A DNA stretch of 64,000 bases from Micromonospora sp. WMMD980 (GTDB lineage Bacteria; Actinomycetota; Actinomycetes; Mycobacteriales; Micromonosporaceae). The notes beneath the pieces were generated by a model. It saw only the letters and a program-made list of their open reading frames with translations. It had not been told where the DNA came from and ran no database searches. Position numbers and translations under genes: made by a program. The number at the start of each line of letters is the position of its first letter. Positions within the stretch are counted from its first letter, which is position 1. The stretch is from assembly GCF_029626035.1 (NCBI RefSeq), contig NZ_JARUBE010000003.1, positions 1,178,001-1,242,000 of the forward strand, in the 5' to 3' direction. Below, one piece after another: positions 54,991-63,908 of this stretch.

Positions 54991-55784
54991 GGCTGCGTCT
55001 CTCCTTCGGTGGCGGCCCGGAACTGCTCGCGGGTGCAGGCGCTCAGCAGGGCGGTCTTCTCCGGCTTGCGGATCTCGCCGAGCACGGTGAAGCCGACGGC
55101 GGCGTTGAGCGCGTGCACGGCGGTGTTGCGCACGTCCGGCTCCACCACCACCCGCCGGGTCGACGGGTCGGTGAAGAGCCAGGCCAGCACCGTGGTGATC
55201 ACCGCGCGGGTGAAGCCGTGCACGGGTGCGTCGGTGGGCGCGCAGAGGAAGTGCATGCCGACGTCGCCGGGCGCCGGGTCGTAGAGCCCGACCAGTTCCA
55301 CCCGGGCCGGGTCGTAGCGTTCGGCCAGGAACGCGGGCCGGCCGCGCCAGGAGCCGAGGTACGCGTCGTGGTGCGGGTGGGCGGCGATCCGCCGGTACTC
55401 CTCGGCGACGCCGGCCACGTCGGCGTCGGCCATCAGCCAGAACGCCGCCTTCGGGTGGGTGACCCAGCGGTGCAGCAGCGGCGCGTCGGCGTCCGGGGCC
55501 AGCGGGCGTAGCGTGAACTCACCGAGCCGGTCGTCCACGCGGGTGAACCCGCTCATGCCGGGCTGACCGGGCATGCGCTCACGGCCCTCGCTTCGCTCGG
55601 TGCATTCGCTCATGCCGGGCTGACCGGGCATGCGCTCACGGCCCCCGCTTCGCTCGGTGCATTCGCTCATGCCGGGCTGACCGGGCATGCGCTCACGGCC
55701 CTCGCTTCGCTCGGTGCATTCGCTCATGCCGGGCTGACCGGGCATGCGCTCACGGCCCTCGCTTCGCTCGGTGCATTCGCTCAT
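54987..55784 (-). CDS. desC: DesC-like hydroxydiamine N-acyltransferase, with repeat-coded N-terminal extension
   Basis: The core GNAT (from ATG 55556, 189 residues: [19 protein letters not shown], then [19 protein letters not shown] and [18 protein letters not shown]) transfers an acyl group from CoA to N-hydroxycadaverine or a similar diamine. Four in-frame 57-bp repeats precede it, each coding [19 protein letters not shown]; the third has Gly for Glu at position 10. The first repeat ATG (55784) overlaps the desB stop as ATGA, like the other junctions of this operon. The real start may be 55784 or any repeat ATG down to 55556; no strong ribosome site separates them. Confidence 0.85.
   Translation of the reverse strand: MSECTERSEGRERMPGQPGMSECTERSEGRERMPGQPGMSECTERSGGRERMPGQPGMSECTERSEGRERMPGQPGMSGFTRVDDRLGEFTLRPLAPDADAPLLHRWVTHPKAAFWLMADADVAGVAEEYRRIAAHPHHDAYLGSWRGRPAFLAERYDPARVELVGLYDPAPGDVGMHFLCAPTDAPVHGFTRAVITTVLAWLFTDPSTRRVVVEPDVRNTAVHALNAAVGFTVLGEIRKPEKTALLSACTREQFRAATEGETQP
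55554..55781 (-). repeat. Four tandem 57-bp repeats at the desB-desC junction
   Basis: Four copies of 57 bp (55554-55610, 55611-55667, 55668-55724, 55725-55781) are identical except for one base change in the second copy from the left. Each contains GAGCGAAGCGAG-type sequence and one ATG, and 57 is a multiple of 3. The array begins exactly at the ATGA overlap of desB and desC, so frame and coupling are kept. Confidence 0.95.
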
Positions 55785-57049
55785 GCCGGCGCCCCGAACT
55801 CCTGGAAGGCGATGGCCTTCTCGATCGGGTAGTGCTCGCGGCCGGTCAGCTCCCGGATGATCCACGAGTTGCGGTACGGGCCCATGCCCAGGTCGGGCGA
55901 GGTGATGCTGTGCGTGTGGGTGCCGCCGTTCTGCAGGAACACGCCCCGGCCGGTGTGGTCGACGCTGTAGTTTCGGGCCACGTCGAGGCGGCCGTGCGCG
56001 TCGAAGCGCAGCCGGTCGCGCACCGGCGCGAGGAATTCCGGCAGCCGGTGGCGGTAGCCGGTGGCCAGGATCAGGCCCTCGGTGTCCAGGGTGAACTCGC
56101 GGCCCTGCTCGCTGTGGCGCAGCCCGAGCCGGTAGCGGCCGTCGACGTGGTCGGCGTCGACCAGCTCGGTGTTGGTCAGCAGCCGGGTGGGCGTCGGCCC
56201 GTGCAGGCTCTTCGCGTAGAGCGTGTCGTAGATGTCGTTGATCAGGTCGGCGTTGATGCCCTTGAACAGCGGCTTCTGCGCGGCCTCCAGCCGGTAGCGG
56301 GTGGCCTCGGGCAGCGCGTGGAAGTAGTCCACGTAGTCCGGTGAGGTCATCTCCAGCGTCAACTTGGTGTATTCCAGCGGGAAGAACCGGGGCGAGCGGG
56401 TCACCCAGGTGAGTTGGTAGCCGTGGGTGTCGATGTCGCCGAGCAGGTCGTGGTAGATCTCGGCGGCGCTCTGGCCGCTGCCGACGATCGTGATGCTGTG
56501 CTTGGCCCGCAGCGCGTCGCGGTGTTCCCGGTACCGGGAGTTGTGGATCAGGTCGCCGCCGAGCCCGTCGCAGGCCGGTGGCAGGTACGGCGGGGTGCCG
56601 GTGCCCAGCACCAGGCGCCGGGCCCGGAGGGTGACCGGCCCGTCCGGGGTGTCGGCGTGGACCACGTAGTGCTCGCCGTCGTGCTCGACCCGGGTGACGG
56701 TGTGCTGGAAGCGCAGGTTGGGCAGCTTGCCTGCGGCCCAGCGGCAGTAGGCGTTGTACTCGGTGCGCAGCGGGAAGAAGCTCTCCCGGATGTAGAACGG
56801 GTAGAGCCGGCCGGTCTCCTTCAGATAGCTGAGGAACGAGTACGGCGAGGTGGGGTCCGCGAGCGTCACCAGGTCGGCGAGGAACGGCGTCTGCAACCGG
56901 GTGGATTCGAGCAGCATCCCGGGGTGCCAGTCGAAGCCGTCGCGGGCCTCCAGGAACAGCCCGTCGAGGTCGTCGATCGGCGCGGTGAGACAGGCCAGGC
57001 CGAGGTTGTACGGGCCCAGCCCGACGGCGATGAAGTCGTGCGTCGACAT
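55781..57049 (-). CDS. desB: DesB-like diamine N-monooxygenase
   Basis: This 422-residue flavoprotein belongs to the lysine/ornithine N-hydroxylase family: FAD motif [21 protein letters not shown] motif [17 protein letters not shown], and the late [14 protein letters not shown]. It N-hydroxylates a diamine such as cadaverine, using NADPH and O2. ATG 57049 follows GAAAGAAAGAACCCC-type spacing after desA, 26 bp away. Confidence 0.94.
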   Translation of the reverse strand: MSTHDFIAVGLGPYNLGLACLTAPIDDLDGLFLEARDGFDWHPGMLLESTRLQTPFLADLVTLADPTSPYSFLSYLKETGRLYPFYIRESFFPLRTEYNAYCRWAAGKLPNLRFQHTVTRVEHDGEHYVVHADTPDGPVTLRARRLVLGTGTPPYLPPACDGLGGDLIHNSRYREHRDALRAKHSITIVGSGQSAAEIYHDLLGDIDTHGYQLTWVTRSPRFFPLEYTKLTLEMTSPDYVDYFHALPEATRYRLEAAQKPLFKGINADLINDIYDTLYAKSLHGPTPTRLLTNTELVDADHVDGRYRLGLRHSEQGREFTLDTEGLILATGYRHRLPEFLAPVRDRLRFDAHGRLDVARNYSVDHTGRGVFLQNGGTHTHSITSPDLGMGPYRNSWIIRELTGREHYPIEKAIAFQEFGAPA

Positions 57050-57075
57050 GGGGTTCTTTCTTTTTCGGTGGGTCG

Positions 57076-58590
57076 TCAGCCGACCGGGCAGGACAATCCG
57101 GCGGTGGCCGCGGTCCGGGCGTACCAGGTGGCATGGTCGGCGATCAGGTCGCGCACGTGGGCGATGTCGTCCAGTGTGGTCTCGGGGTTGAGTAGGGTGA
57201 GCTTGAGCCAGTGCGCGCCGTCGACCTTGGTGCCGGCGACCAGGGCCGCGCCGGAGGCGGCCAGCGCTTCGCGGGCGTGCAGGTTGGCCTCGTCGACGAG
57301 GTTGGGGTCGGCGTCGGGCGGCAGGTGGCGGAAGACCACGGTGCTGAGTTGGGAGCGGGCCGCGACCTCGAACCGAGGGTCGGCGTCGAGCAGTTGCCAG
57401 GCCTCGGCGGCGAGGTCGACGACCTGGTCGAAGAGCGCGCCGATCGCGTCCGGGCCCATGATCCGTAGGGTGAGCCAGAGCTTGCACGCGTCGAAGCGGC
57501 GGGTGGTCTGGATGCTCTTGTCGACCTGGTTGGGGATGCCCTGCTCGGCTGCGCGGGCCGGGTTGAGGTAGTCGGCGTGCCAGGTGGCGTGCCGCAGCGT
57601 CCGGCCGTCGCGGACCAGCAGCGCGCTGGAGCTGACCGGCTGGAAGAACGACTTGTGGTAGTCGACGGTCACCGAGGCGGCCCGTTCGATGCCGTCGAGC
57701 AGGTGCCGGCGGGTGGGGGAGACCAGCAGCCCGCAGCCGTACGCGGCGTCGACGTGCAGCCAGACGCCGGCGGCGGTGCAGATGTCGGCGATCTCCGGCA
57801 GCGGGTCGATGGTGCCGAAGTCGGTGGTGCCGGCGGTGGCGACGATGGCCATCACCACCTGCCCGTCGCGGCGGCAGCGGTCGATGGTGCGGGCCAGCTC
57901 GTCGGTGCGCATCCGCCGGCTCGCGTCGGTGGGCACGGTCAGCACCGCGTCGGCGGTCAGGCCGAGCAGCTTGGCCGCCTTCTGCACGCTGAAGTGCCCG
58001 GCGGCCGAGGTGACGATCCGCAGCCGGGCCAGCACCTCCGGTCGCGCCGGCCGGGTGGCGGCACCGCCCACCACCCGCCGGTACGCCTCCTCGCGCGCCA
58101 GCAGCATCGCCTGGAGGTTGGACTGGGTGCCGCCGCTGGTGAACACGCCGTCGGCGGTGGCGCCCAGCCCGATCCGTCCGGCCGTCCACTCGATCAGCCG
58201 GCGCTCCATCAGCGTGGCGCCGGCGCTCTGGTCCCAGGTGTCCAGCGAGGAGTTGACCGCGCTGAGCACCGCCTCGCCGAGCAGCGCCGGGATCACCACC
58301 GGACAGTTCAGGTGGGCCAGGTAGCGGGGATGGTGGAAGTACACCGCGTCGCGCAGCCACACGTCGTGCAGTTCGTCGAGGGCGGCGTCGGTGTCGCCGA
58401 GTGGCCGGTCGAGGTCGATCGCGCCGACCAGCGGGGCGAGCGCCTCCGGGGTGACGCCGGTGCCCGGGCGGTCCACCTCGCCGACGCGGCGGGCGACCCG
58501 GTCGACGCCGCGCGCGAGGACGTCCCGGTACCGCCCGAGCGAGCCGGCGTTGAACAGATGGGCCCGCGCTGGGGTGTCGATCGAACTCAT
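57076..58590 (-). CDS. desA: DesA-like PLP decarboxylase (lysine/diaminobutyrate type)
   Basis: The 504-residue group II decarboxylase shows [24 protein letters not shown] with Asp281, and [14 protein letters not shown] with PLP Lys313. In Streptomyces, DesA decarboxylates lysine to cadaverine as the first desferrioxamine step. It is the first gene of the desABCD-MFS operon and has an iron box 57 bp upstream. Confidence 0.94.
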   Translation of the reverse strand: MSSIDTPARAHLFNAGSLGRYRDVLARGVDRVARRVGEVDRPGTGVTPEALAPLVGAIDLDRPLGDTDAALDELHDVWLRDAVYFHHPRYLAHLNCPVVIPALLGEAVLSAVNSSLDTWDQSAGATLMERRLIEWTAGRIGLGATADGVFTSGGTQSNLQAMLLAREEAYRRVVGGAATRPARPEVLARLRIVTSAAGHFSVQKAAKLLGLTADAVLTVPTDASRRMRTDELARTIDRCRRDGQVVMAIVATAGTTDFGTIDPLPEIADICTAAGVWLHVDAAYGCGLLVSPTRRHLLDGIERAASVTVDYHKSFFQPVSSSALLVRDGRTLRHATWHADYLNPARAAEQGIPNQVDKSIQTTRRFDACKLWLTLRIMGPDAIGALFDQVVDLAAEAWQLLDADPRFEVAARSQLSTVVFRHLPPDADPNLVDEANLHAREALAASGAALVAGTKVDGAHWLKLTLLNPETTLDDIAHVRDLIADHATWYARTAATAGLSCPVG

Positions 58591-58646
58591 GTGGCTTCCC
58601 GGTCGTCGTGCGGACAGGAACGTGGTTGGACCACGTAGAGATCAGA

Positions 58647-58665
58647 TTAGGTTAGGCTTACCTAA
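58647..58665. promoter_or_regulatory. Iron box upstream of desA
   Basis: TTAGGTTAGGCTTACCTAA differs from the perfect 19-bp palindrome at one position. It overlaps the last codons of the RhtX-like gene (stop at 58658). It should bring the des operon under the iron repressor. Confidence 0.92.
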
Positions 58666-59899
58666 CAAGCAAGTCTGCCGCAGTCGGCTTCGGACGGGAC
58701 GCCGGCCTGGGCGGCGAGAACCGCCGCTGGTGCGCCACCCCCACCACGACACCGGCGGCGACCAGCACGAGCGAGGCCAGCGCCACCGCCGGGTAGCCCC
58801 AGCGGGCGGCGGCGGCGAGCCCGAGCGAGGCGGCCACGAACGAGCAGACCAGCCCGAACGACGACAGCACGGTGAAGTCGGTGCCCCCGCTGCCCGGCCG
58901 GGAGTAGTCCATGTTGACCGTGTAGAGCACCACGTTGGCGATCGTGTACGCGGCCAGGAAGAAGCAGAGCGCGACGACCGTGCCGCCCAGCGGCGCGCGG
59001 CCGTTCAGCAGCGGCAGCAACGCCACCGTGGACAGCGCCAGTGCGACCCCACCGGCCACCAGCACGCCGGCCCTACCGAACCGGCCGATGCCGAGGCCCG
59101 CGACCAGGCCGGCGGCGATCGCCGGGATGCTCGTCACCACGCCGGTCACCACGCCGATCCGGCCCAGCGACCAGCCGGCGTCGACAAGCGCGGGCGTCAC
59201 CAGCGCGTACGCCATGCCGGCGCCCACGTAGACCAGCGGCACCACGCCGAACGTCCACCACCGGCAGCCGGGCTGGCCGAACACCGACACCAGCGCCCGG
59301 TAGGCGACGCCGATGCGTACCACCCGGTCGGTGCGCTCCGGTTCCCGGAATCGCCACACCACGAGCAGTCCGACCGAGGTCAGCGCGGCCAGCAGACCGA
59401 CCGCCGCGGCCCAGCCGAAGCGGTCGTAGACCAGCACGCACGCGCCGCCGCCGAGCAGGTTGCCCAGGTAGCTCGCGGCCACCTGGATGCCGTTGCCGGT
59501 GCCCCGGTCGGACGCGGCCAGCAGCCGGACCGCTACCGCGTCGGCGGCGATGTCCTGGGTGGCGGAAAAGAAGACGAACGCGGCGCAGATGGCGATGACC
59601 GGGCCGAGCTGGTCGGCGGGACGGGAGAACGGCAGCAGCGCCAGCAGGGTCAGCACCAGCGCGGCCTGCAGCACCAGCAGCCAGGACCGGTAGTGGCCGC
59701 GGTGCCGGGAGCCGTAGCGGTCCAGGACCGGCGCCCAGAGGAACTTGATCGGCCAGATCAGGCCGACCACCTGGAGCAGCGCCAGCGTGTCCAGCGAGGT
59801 GCCGCCGTCGCGCAGGATGGCGGTGAGCCCGACGGTGATGAAGCCGATGCCGAGATACTGCGTGACGTAGAGCGCGGTGAGCGTGCCCAGGCGGCCCAT
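58658..59899 (-). CDS. RhtX/FptX-like MFS siderophore importer
   Basis: This 413-residue protein with 12 transmembrane helices has the pattern YVTQYLGIGFITVGLTAIL and LLQVVGLIWPIKFLWAPVLDRYGSRHRGHYRSW, typical of the RhtX/FptX siderophore uptake group. ATG 59899 overlaps the SIP stop (ATGA). It likely brings iron-siderophore into the cytoplasm for the reductase encoded just before it. No ABC-type siderophore importer is seen in the window. Confidence 0.9.
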   Translation of the reverse strand: MGRLGTLTALYVTQYLGIGFITVGLTAILRDGGTSLDTLALLQVVGLIWPIKFLWAPVLDRYGSRHRGHYRSWLLVLQAALVLTLLALLPFSRPADQLGPVIAICAAFVFFSATQDIAADAVAVRLLAASDRGTGNGIQVAASYLGNLLGGGACVLVYDRFGWAAAVGLLAALTSVGLLVVWRFREPERTDRVVRIGVAYRALVSVFGQPGCRWWTFGVVPLVYVGAGMAYALVTPALVDAGWSLGRIGVVTGVVTSIPAIAAGLVAGLGIGRFGRAGVLVAGGVALALSTVALLPLLNGRAPLGGTVVALCFFLAAYTIANVVLYTVNMDYSRPGSGGTDFTVLSSFGLVCSFVAASLGLAAAARWGYPAVALASLVLVAAGVVVGVAHQRRFSPPRPASRPKPTAADLLVR

Positions 59900-60609
59900 C
59901 AGACGGCCCGCCAGTAGCCGAGCGCGGTGAGCTGGTGCTTGCCGACGCCGAGGGTCCGCCGGACGTGCCGGGTGATGCTGCGGGTGCTGGCCGCCTCGCA
60001 GGCCACCCAGTAGTGCGCGGACCCGGCGGCCGGCAGCGCCGCGCAGACGGTGTCGACCAGGTGTCGACCGTCGTCGCGGCGGGGCACCCAGATCACCTCG
60101 TGGTGCGCCCGGGCGCGCAGGTTGAGCGCCTTCTCACCCTCGTGGGCGTACTCCAGCCAGACCGTCGCCGGGATGTCCGCGCCGGCGTCGAGGAGGCTGT
60201 TCACCGCCGGCAGCGAGGCCGCGTCGCCGACCAGGTAGAGGTGCTCGGGCGCGGGGTCGGGCAGCTCGAACGCGCTGCCCTGCACGGTCGCGTCGATGGT
60301 GTCGCCGACCTCGGCGGCGGTGGCCCACCGGGCGGCGACACCGTCGTGCACGGCGAACTCCAGCGTGAACCGCCCGTTCTCGGGATCCGGGTCGACGAGC
60401 GTGTAGGCCCGCTGGTGTGCCCGCCCGTCGTTGTCGAACCAGAGCCGGATCCACATCGTCGGGTGCGCTCCGCACGCCGCCAGCAGCCCGCCGTCGTCGA
60501 GGAGCAGTCGCTGGTAGTGCCCGTCGACCGACTCGGTGCTCCGCACGGTGAGCCGGAAGTCCCGGCCCCCCATGGCCTTGAGCACCAGGCCCTCCCAGTT
60601 CCGTTTCAC
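59899..60609 (-). CDS. Siderophore-interacting protein (FAD ferric reductase)
   Basis: The 236-residue SIP-family flavin enzyme shows the FAD-binding RAYTLVDPDP and HDGVAARWATAAEVGD, then LYLVGDAASLPAVNSLLD and a C-terminal HYWVACEAASTRSITRHVRR. It reduces ferric siderophore to release iron. It starts at ATG 60609, with two iron boxes upstream shared with the divergent penicillin acylase gene. Confidence 0.94.
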   Translation of the reverse strand: MKRNWEGLVLKAMGGRDFRLTVRSTESVDGHYQRLLLDDGGLLAACGAHPTMWIRLWFDNDGRAHQRAYTLVDPDPENGRFTLEFAVHDGVAARWATAAEVGDTIDATVQGSAFELPDPAPEHLYLVGDAASLPAVNSLLDAGADIPATVWLEYAHEGEKALNLRARAHHEVIWVPRRDDGRHLVDTVCAALPAAGSAHYWVACEAASTRSITRHVRRTLGVGKHQLTALGYWRAV

Positions 60610-60617
60610 GAACCCCT

Positions 60618-60656
60618 CCAGGTAAGGTCTGCCTCAGTTAGGGGAGGGTAGCCTAA
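60618..60656. promoter_or_regulatory. Tandem iron boxes between SIP and acylase-acyltransferase genes
   Basis: TTAGGGGAGGGTAGCCTAA (60638-60656) keeps the TTAGG and CCTAA arms of the iron box. A weaker copy, CCAGGTAAGGTCTGCCTCA, lies at 60618-60636. They separate divergent genes and should control both. Confidence 0.78.
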
Positions 60657-60696
60657 GTTGAAGATCCGAGGAAACGGCCCTCCCGGGGACCGGACG

Positions 60697-63333
60697 GTGA
60701 CCAGCGTCGATCGCGACAGGTGGGGCGTACCCCAGCTCTGGGCCGACGACGTGGACGCGCTCGCCCGTCTCCAGGGCCGGGTCGCCGCCCGGGACCGGGC
60801 CTGGCAGATCAGCGTCGAGCGGTGGCGCGCCGAGGGTCGGCTGGCCGCCCGCGTCGGCGCGGCCGAACTGCCCTGGGACCGGTTCGCCCGCCGCGCCCGG
60901 CTGGACGACACCGCCCGCCGCTGCCACGAACGGCTCGACCCCGCCACCCGCCGGTGGGTCGAGGCGTACGTCGACGGCGTCAACGCCGGCCTCGCCGAGG
61001 GCGCCACCGCCGCGCCCGAGTTCGCCGCGACCGGCGCCACGCCGGAGCCCTGGCAGCCCTGGTCGCCGCTGGGCGTCTTCCTCGTCCAACACGTGCTCTT
61101 CTCCACCTTCCCGAACAAGCTCTGGCACGCGCACGTCGCGCGCACCCTCGGCCCCGAGGCGGTCGGGCTGTTCGCGGTCGAGGGGCCCGCGTCGTCCGGC
61201 AGCAACGCCTGGGCGCTGCCCGCCGACCCGGTCACCGGGCGCGGCCCGGTGCTCGCCGGCGACCCGCACCGGCTGCTCGAACTACCCGGGATCTACCAGC
61301 AGGTGCGGCTGGCCTGCCCCGAGTTCGACGTGGTCGGGCTGGCCTTCCCCGGCGTACCCGGACTGCCGCACTTCGGCCACGCCGGCCACGTCGCCTGGGC
61401 CGTCACCAACGCGATGGCCGACTACCAGGACCTCTACCGCGAGCAACTCCGCCGCGACGGCGACCAGGTGCTGGTCCGGGACGCGGACGGCTGGACCCCG
61501 GTCCCGCACCACGTCGAGAAGATCGAGGTCCGCGGCGGCACACCGGAGCGGGTCGAGGTGATCGAGACGCCGCGCGGCCCGGTGATCGACCACGACCGGG
61601 TCACCGGCGAGGCGATCAGCCTGCGCACACCGAGCCGGGCCGAGGCACGCCTCGGCTTCGAGGCGCTGCTGCCGCTGCTGCGCGCCCGCGACGCCGCGGA
61701 CGTCGCGGACGCGCTCCGCGACTGGGTGGAGCCGGTCAACAGCGTGCTCACCGCCGACACCGGCGGTGCCGTGCACCGCCTGGTCGCCGGCCTGGTCCCG
61801 GTACGCGACGAGCGGTGCCGCCGCGAGCCGGTGCCCGGCTGGGAGGCCCGACACCACTGGACCGGCGACCACCTGCCTATGGTCGACGAGCAGGTCGACG
61901 GCGTCGCGGTCTGCGCCAACGACAGACGCGCCGACGTCACCGCGCACGGCGTCGACTTCGCACCGCCGCACCGCGCCCGACGGATCCGGGCGCTGCTCGC
62001 CGACGGCGTCGAGGCGTCCGCCGTGCACACCGACGCCCGGCTCCCGTCGACCCCGGTGCGCCGGCTGCTCGATCGGCTCGACCCGGCCCGGCTCGACGCG
62101 CCGGCGCGTACCCTCCTCGCCCGGTTGCTGGCCTGGGACGGCGTGATGGCGGCCGACTCGGCCGACGCCGGGGCCTACGCGGCGTGGCGCGCCGCGCTCG
62201 CCCGCCGGCTGTGCGCGCATCCGGCGCTGCGCGCGCTGCACGAACCGTCCGGTTACGACGAGCTGTTCGCGCCCTGGACCGACCCGGCGGCGCGGATCGG
62301 CCTCGCGCTGGACCACCTGGTCGAGCGGCACGCCGACCTGGGTGTCGACGTCCTGCCACTCGCCGCCGCCGCGCTGGCCGAGGTGGCCGCCGGCCCGCCG
62401 CCCGAGCCGTGGGGGCGTCGGCACCTGCTGCACCCGGTGCACCTGGGCGTCGCCGCGGAGACCTCGGCCGCCGTCGCGGCGATGCGCCGGCGGGTGGCGT
62501 TCGGCGGCGACACCGACTGCGTGCTGGCCACCTCCAGCCTCCCCGGCGTCTCCGACGCCTGCTGGCGCGGCCCGGTCGCCCGCTACGTGTGGGACCTGAC
62601 CGACCGGGCCGCCGGCGGCTGGGTTGTTCCGTTCGGCGCCTCGGGCCGGCCCGGCAACCCGCACTTCACCGACCAACTGAGCCACTGGGCCGCCGGCGAC
62701 CTGATCCCGCTGCCCTCCGGACCGCTGACCCCGGTGTCCACCGGGTCCCCGACGAAGGACGAGACGATGGTGACCTACCAGGAGCAGATCCCCGACCTCG
62801 GCGAGCTGACGCTGGAGGCGGTACGCCCGGACCGGCACGCCGAGCTGCTGCACGGCTGGGTCAGCCTGCCCCGCAACGCGTTCTGGGGGATGGGTTCGCA
62901 CACCGTCGACGACGTCCGCGAGGTCTACGCGTTCCTCGACGGGCTGGACACCCACCACGCGTACCTGATCCTGCTGGACAGCGAGCCGGTCGGGCTGTTC
63001 CAGACCTACCGCCCGAAGGCCGATCCAGTGGGTGAGCGGTACCCGGTCCAGCCCGGCGACATCGGCATGCACCTGCTGCTGAACCCGCCGCGGCACCTCG
63101 CCCGCGGCCTCACCACGGCCGTTGGTCCCGCCCTGGCCCGGTTCCTGTTACGGGACCCCGCCGCGCGACGCATCGTGGTCGAGCCGGACGTGCGCAACGC
63201 GGCCGCCCTGCGCCGGCTGCGGACCGAGGGCTTCACGTTCGCCTCCGAGATCGACATGCCGGACAAGCGGGCGCAGCTGGCGTTCCTGACCCGGGAGCGG
63301 TTCGAGGCAGACCACCCGACACAGCTCGCCTAG
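60697..63333 (+). CDS. Penicillin acylase-like enzyme fused to a DesC-like acyltransferase
   Basis: The 878-residue product has an Ntn-hydrolase penicillin acylase part (residues 1-680) and a GNAT part (from about 691). The acylase shows the nucleophile Ser near residue 169 (SSGSNAWALPAD), the Asn site VTNAMADYQDLY, and FGGDTDC late. No signal peptide is visible, so it is probably cytoplasmic. The GNAT resembles DesC ([30 protein letters not shown]). An internal ATG at 62767 with AAGGA before it could give a free GNAT. Start: GTG 60697 chosen; TTG 60658 abuts the iron box. A role in altering siderophore acyl groups is likely. Confidence 0.88.
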   Translation: MTSVDRDRWGVPQLWADDVDALARLQGRVAARDRAWQISVERWRAEGRLAARVGAAELPWDRFARRARLDDTARRCHERLDPATRRWVEAYVDGVNAGLAEGATAAPEFAATGATPEPWQPWSPLGVFLVQHVLFSTFPNKLWHAHVARTLGPEAVGLFAVEGPASSGSNAWALPADPVTGRGPVLAGDPHRLLELPGIYQQVRLACPEFDVVGLAFPGVPGLPHFGHAGHVAWAVTNAMADYQDLYREQLRRDGDQVLVRDADGWTPVPHHVEKIEVRGGTPERVEVIETPRGPVIDHDRVTGEAISLRTPSRAEARLGFEALLPLLRARDAADVADALRDWVEPVNSVLTADTGGAVHRLVAGLVPVRDERCRREPVPGWEARHHWTGDHLPMVDEQVDGVAVCANDRRADVTAHGVDFAPPHRARRIRALLADGVEASAVHTDARLPSTPVRRLLDRLDPARLDAPARTLLARLLAWDGVMAADSADAGAYAAWRAALARRLCAHPALRALHEPSGYDELFAPWTDPAARIGLALDHLVERHADLGVDVLPLAAAALAEVAAGPPPEPWGRRHLLHPVHLGVAAETSAAVAAMRRRVAFGGDTDCVLATSSLPGVSDACWRGPVARYVWDLTDRAAGGWVVPFGASGRPGNPHFTDQLSHWAAGDLIPLPSGPLTPVSTGSPTKDETMVTYQEQIPDLGELTLEAVRPDRHAELLHGWVSLPRNAFWGMGSHTVDDVREVYAFLDGLDTHHAYLILLDSEPVGLFQTYRPKADPVGERYPVQPGDIGMHLLLNPPRHLARGLTTAVGPALARFLLRDPAARRIVVEPDVRNAAALRRLRTEGFTFASEIDMPDKRAQLAFLTRERFEADHPTQLA

Positions 63334-63377
63334 GATGCTTGCCGAAAGCTGGCCCAGTCGTCCATCAGCCTCCGCCG

Positions 63378-63440
63378 GGTTTCTGCTGCGGGATCCGGCC
63401 GCCCGGCGAGTGGTGGCCGAGCCGGAGGCAGATCAGGTTG
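63378..63440 (+). pseudogene. Fragment of a siderophore acyltransferase
   Basis: The plus strand reads AGFLLRDPAARRVVAEPEAD, nearly the conserved core of the two DesC-like GNATs here (FLLRDPAARRIVVEPDV). Nothing else of such a gene is present, so this is a leftover of a duplicated copy. Confidence 0.5.
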
Positions 63441-63903
63441 AGCAGGCGCGAATCTCCGTACCCCTGGATGTGCCCTCGGAGACGCCGAGCAGTTCGGCCG
63501 CCTCGGCCACCGGCACGTCCACCAGATGCCGCAGCACGACCAGCGCCCGTTGCCGGGGAGGCAGGGCGTCCAGTGCGGCCCGCACCCGCAGCGTGGTGGC
63601 CAGGTGGGCCTCGTCGCCGGTCACCCGGACCTCGGGGGGCTCCGCCACCAGGTGTTCGCGGCGGTGGGACCGTCGGTGGGAGAGGAAGCCGTTGGCCAGG
63701 ACGCGGCGGGCGTACGCGTCGAGGGTGCCGGGGTCGAGGCGGCGTCAGTGGCGGTACAGCTGCAGAAACGTCGCCTGCGTCAGGTCCTCGGCGAGATGCC
63801 AGTCGCCGCAGAGCCCGTAGGCGAGTCGGCGAAGCGCGCCGGCCCGCGCCGCGAAGTAGGCGGCGTAGTGGGACTCCCAGGTGGGGTCACGTTTCCAGAC
63901 CAC
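63433..63903 (-). pseudogene. SigE-type ECF sigma factor, broken by an in-frame stop
   Basis: Starting at GTG 63903 the minus strand reads sigma region 2 (WESHYAAYFAARAGALRRLAYG, DWHLAEDLTQATFLQLYRH), then TGA at 63745-63747 where relatives have Trp. The frame continues with RRLDPGTLDAYARRVLANGF and region 4 (LPPRQRALVVLRHLVDVPVAEAAELLGVSEG), then diverges and stops at 63433. So one nonsense change plus a lost C terminus inactivate it. Confidence 0.75.
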
Positions 63904-63908
63904 GCGCT

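Noticed and set aside
55554..55781. CRISPR array
   Set aside because: The units are direct tandem repeats without spacers and there are no cas genes.
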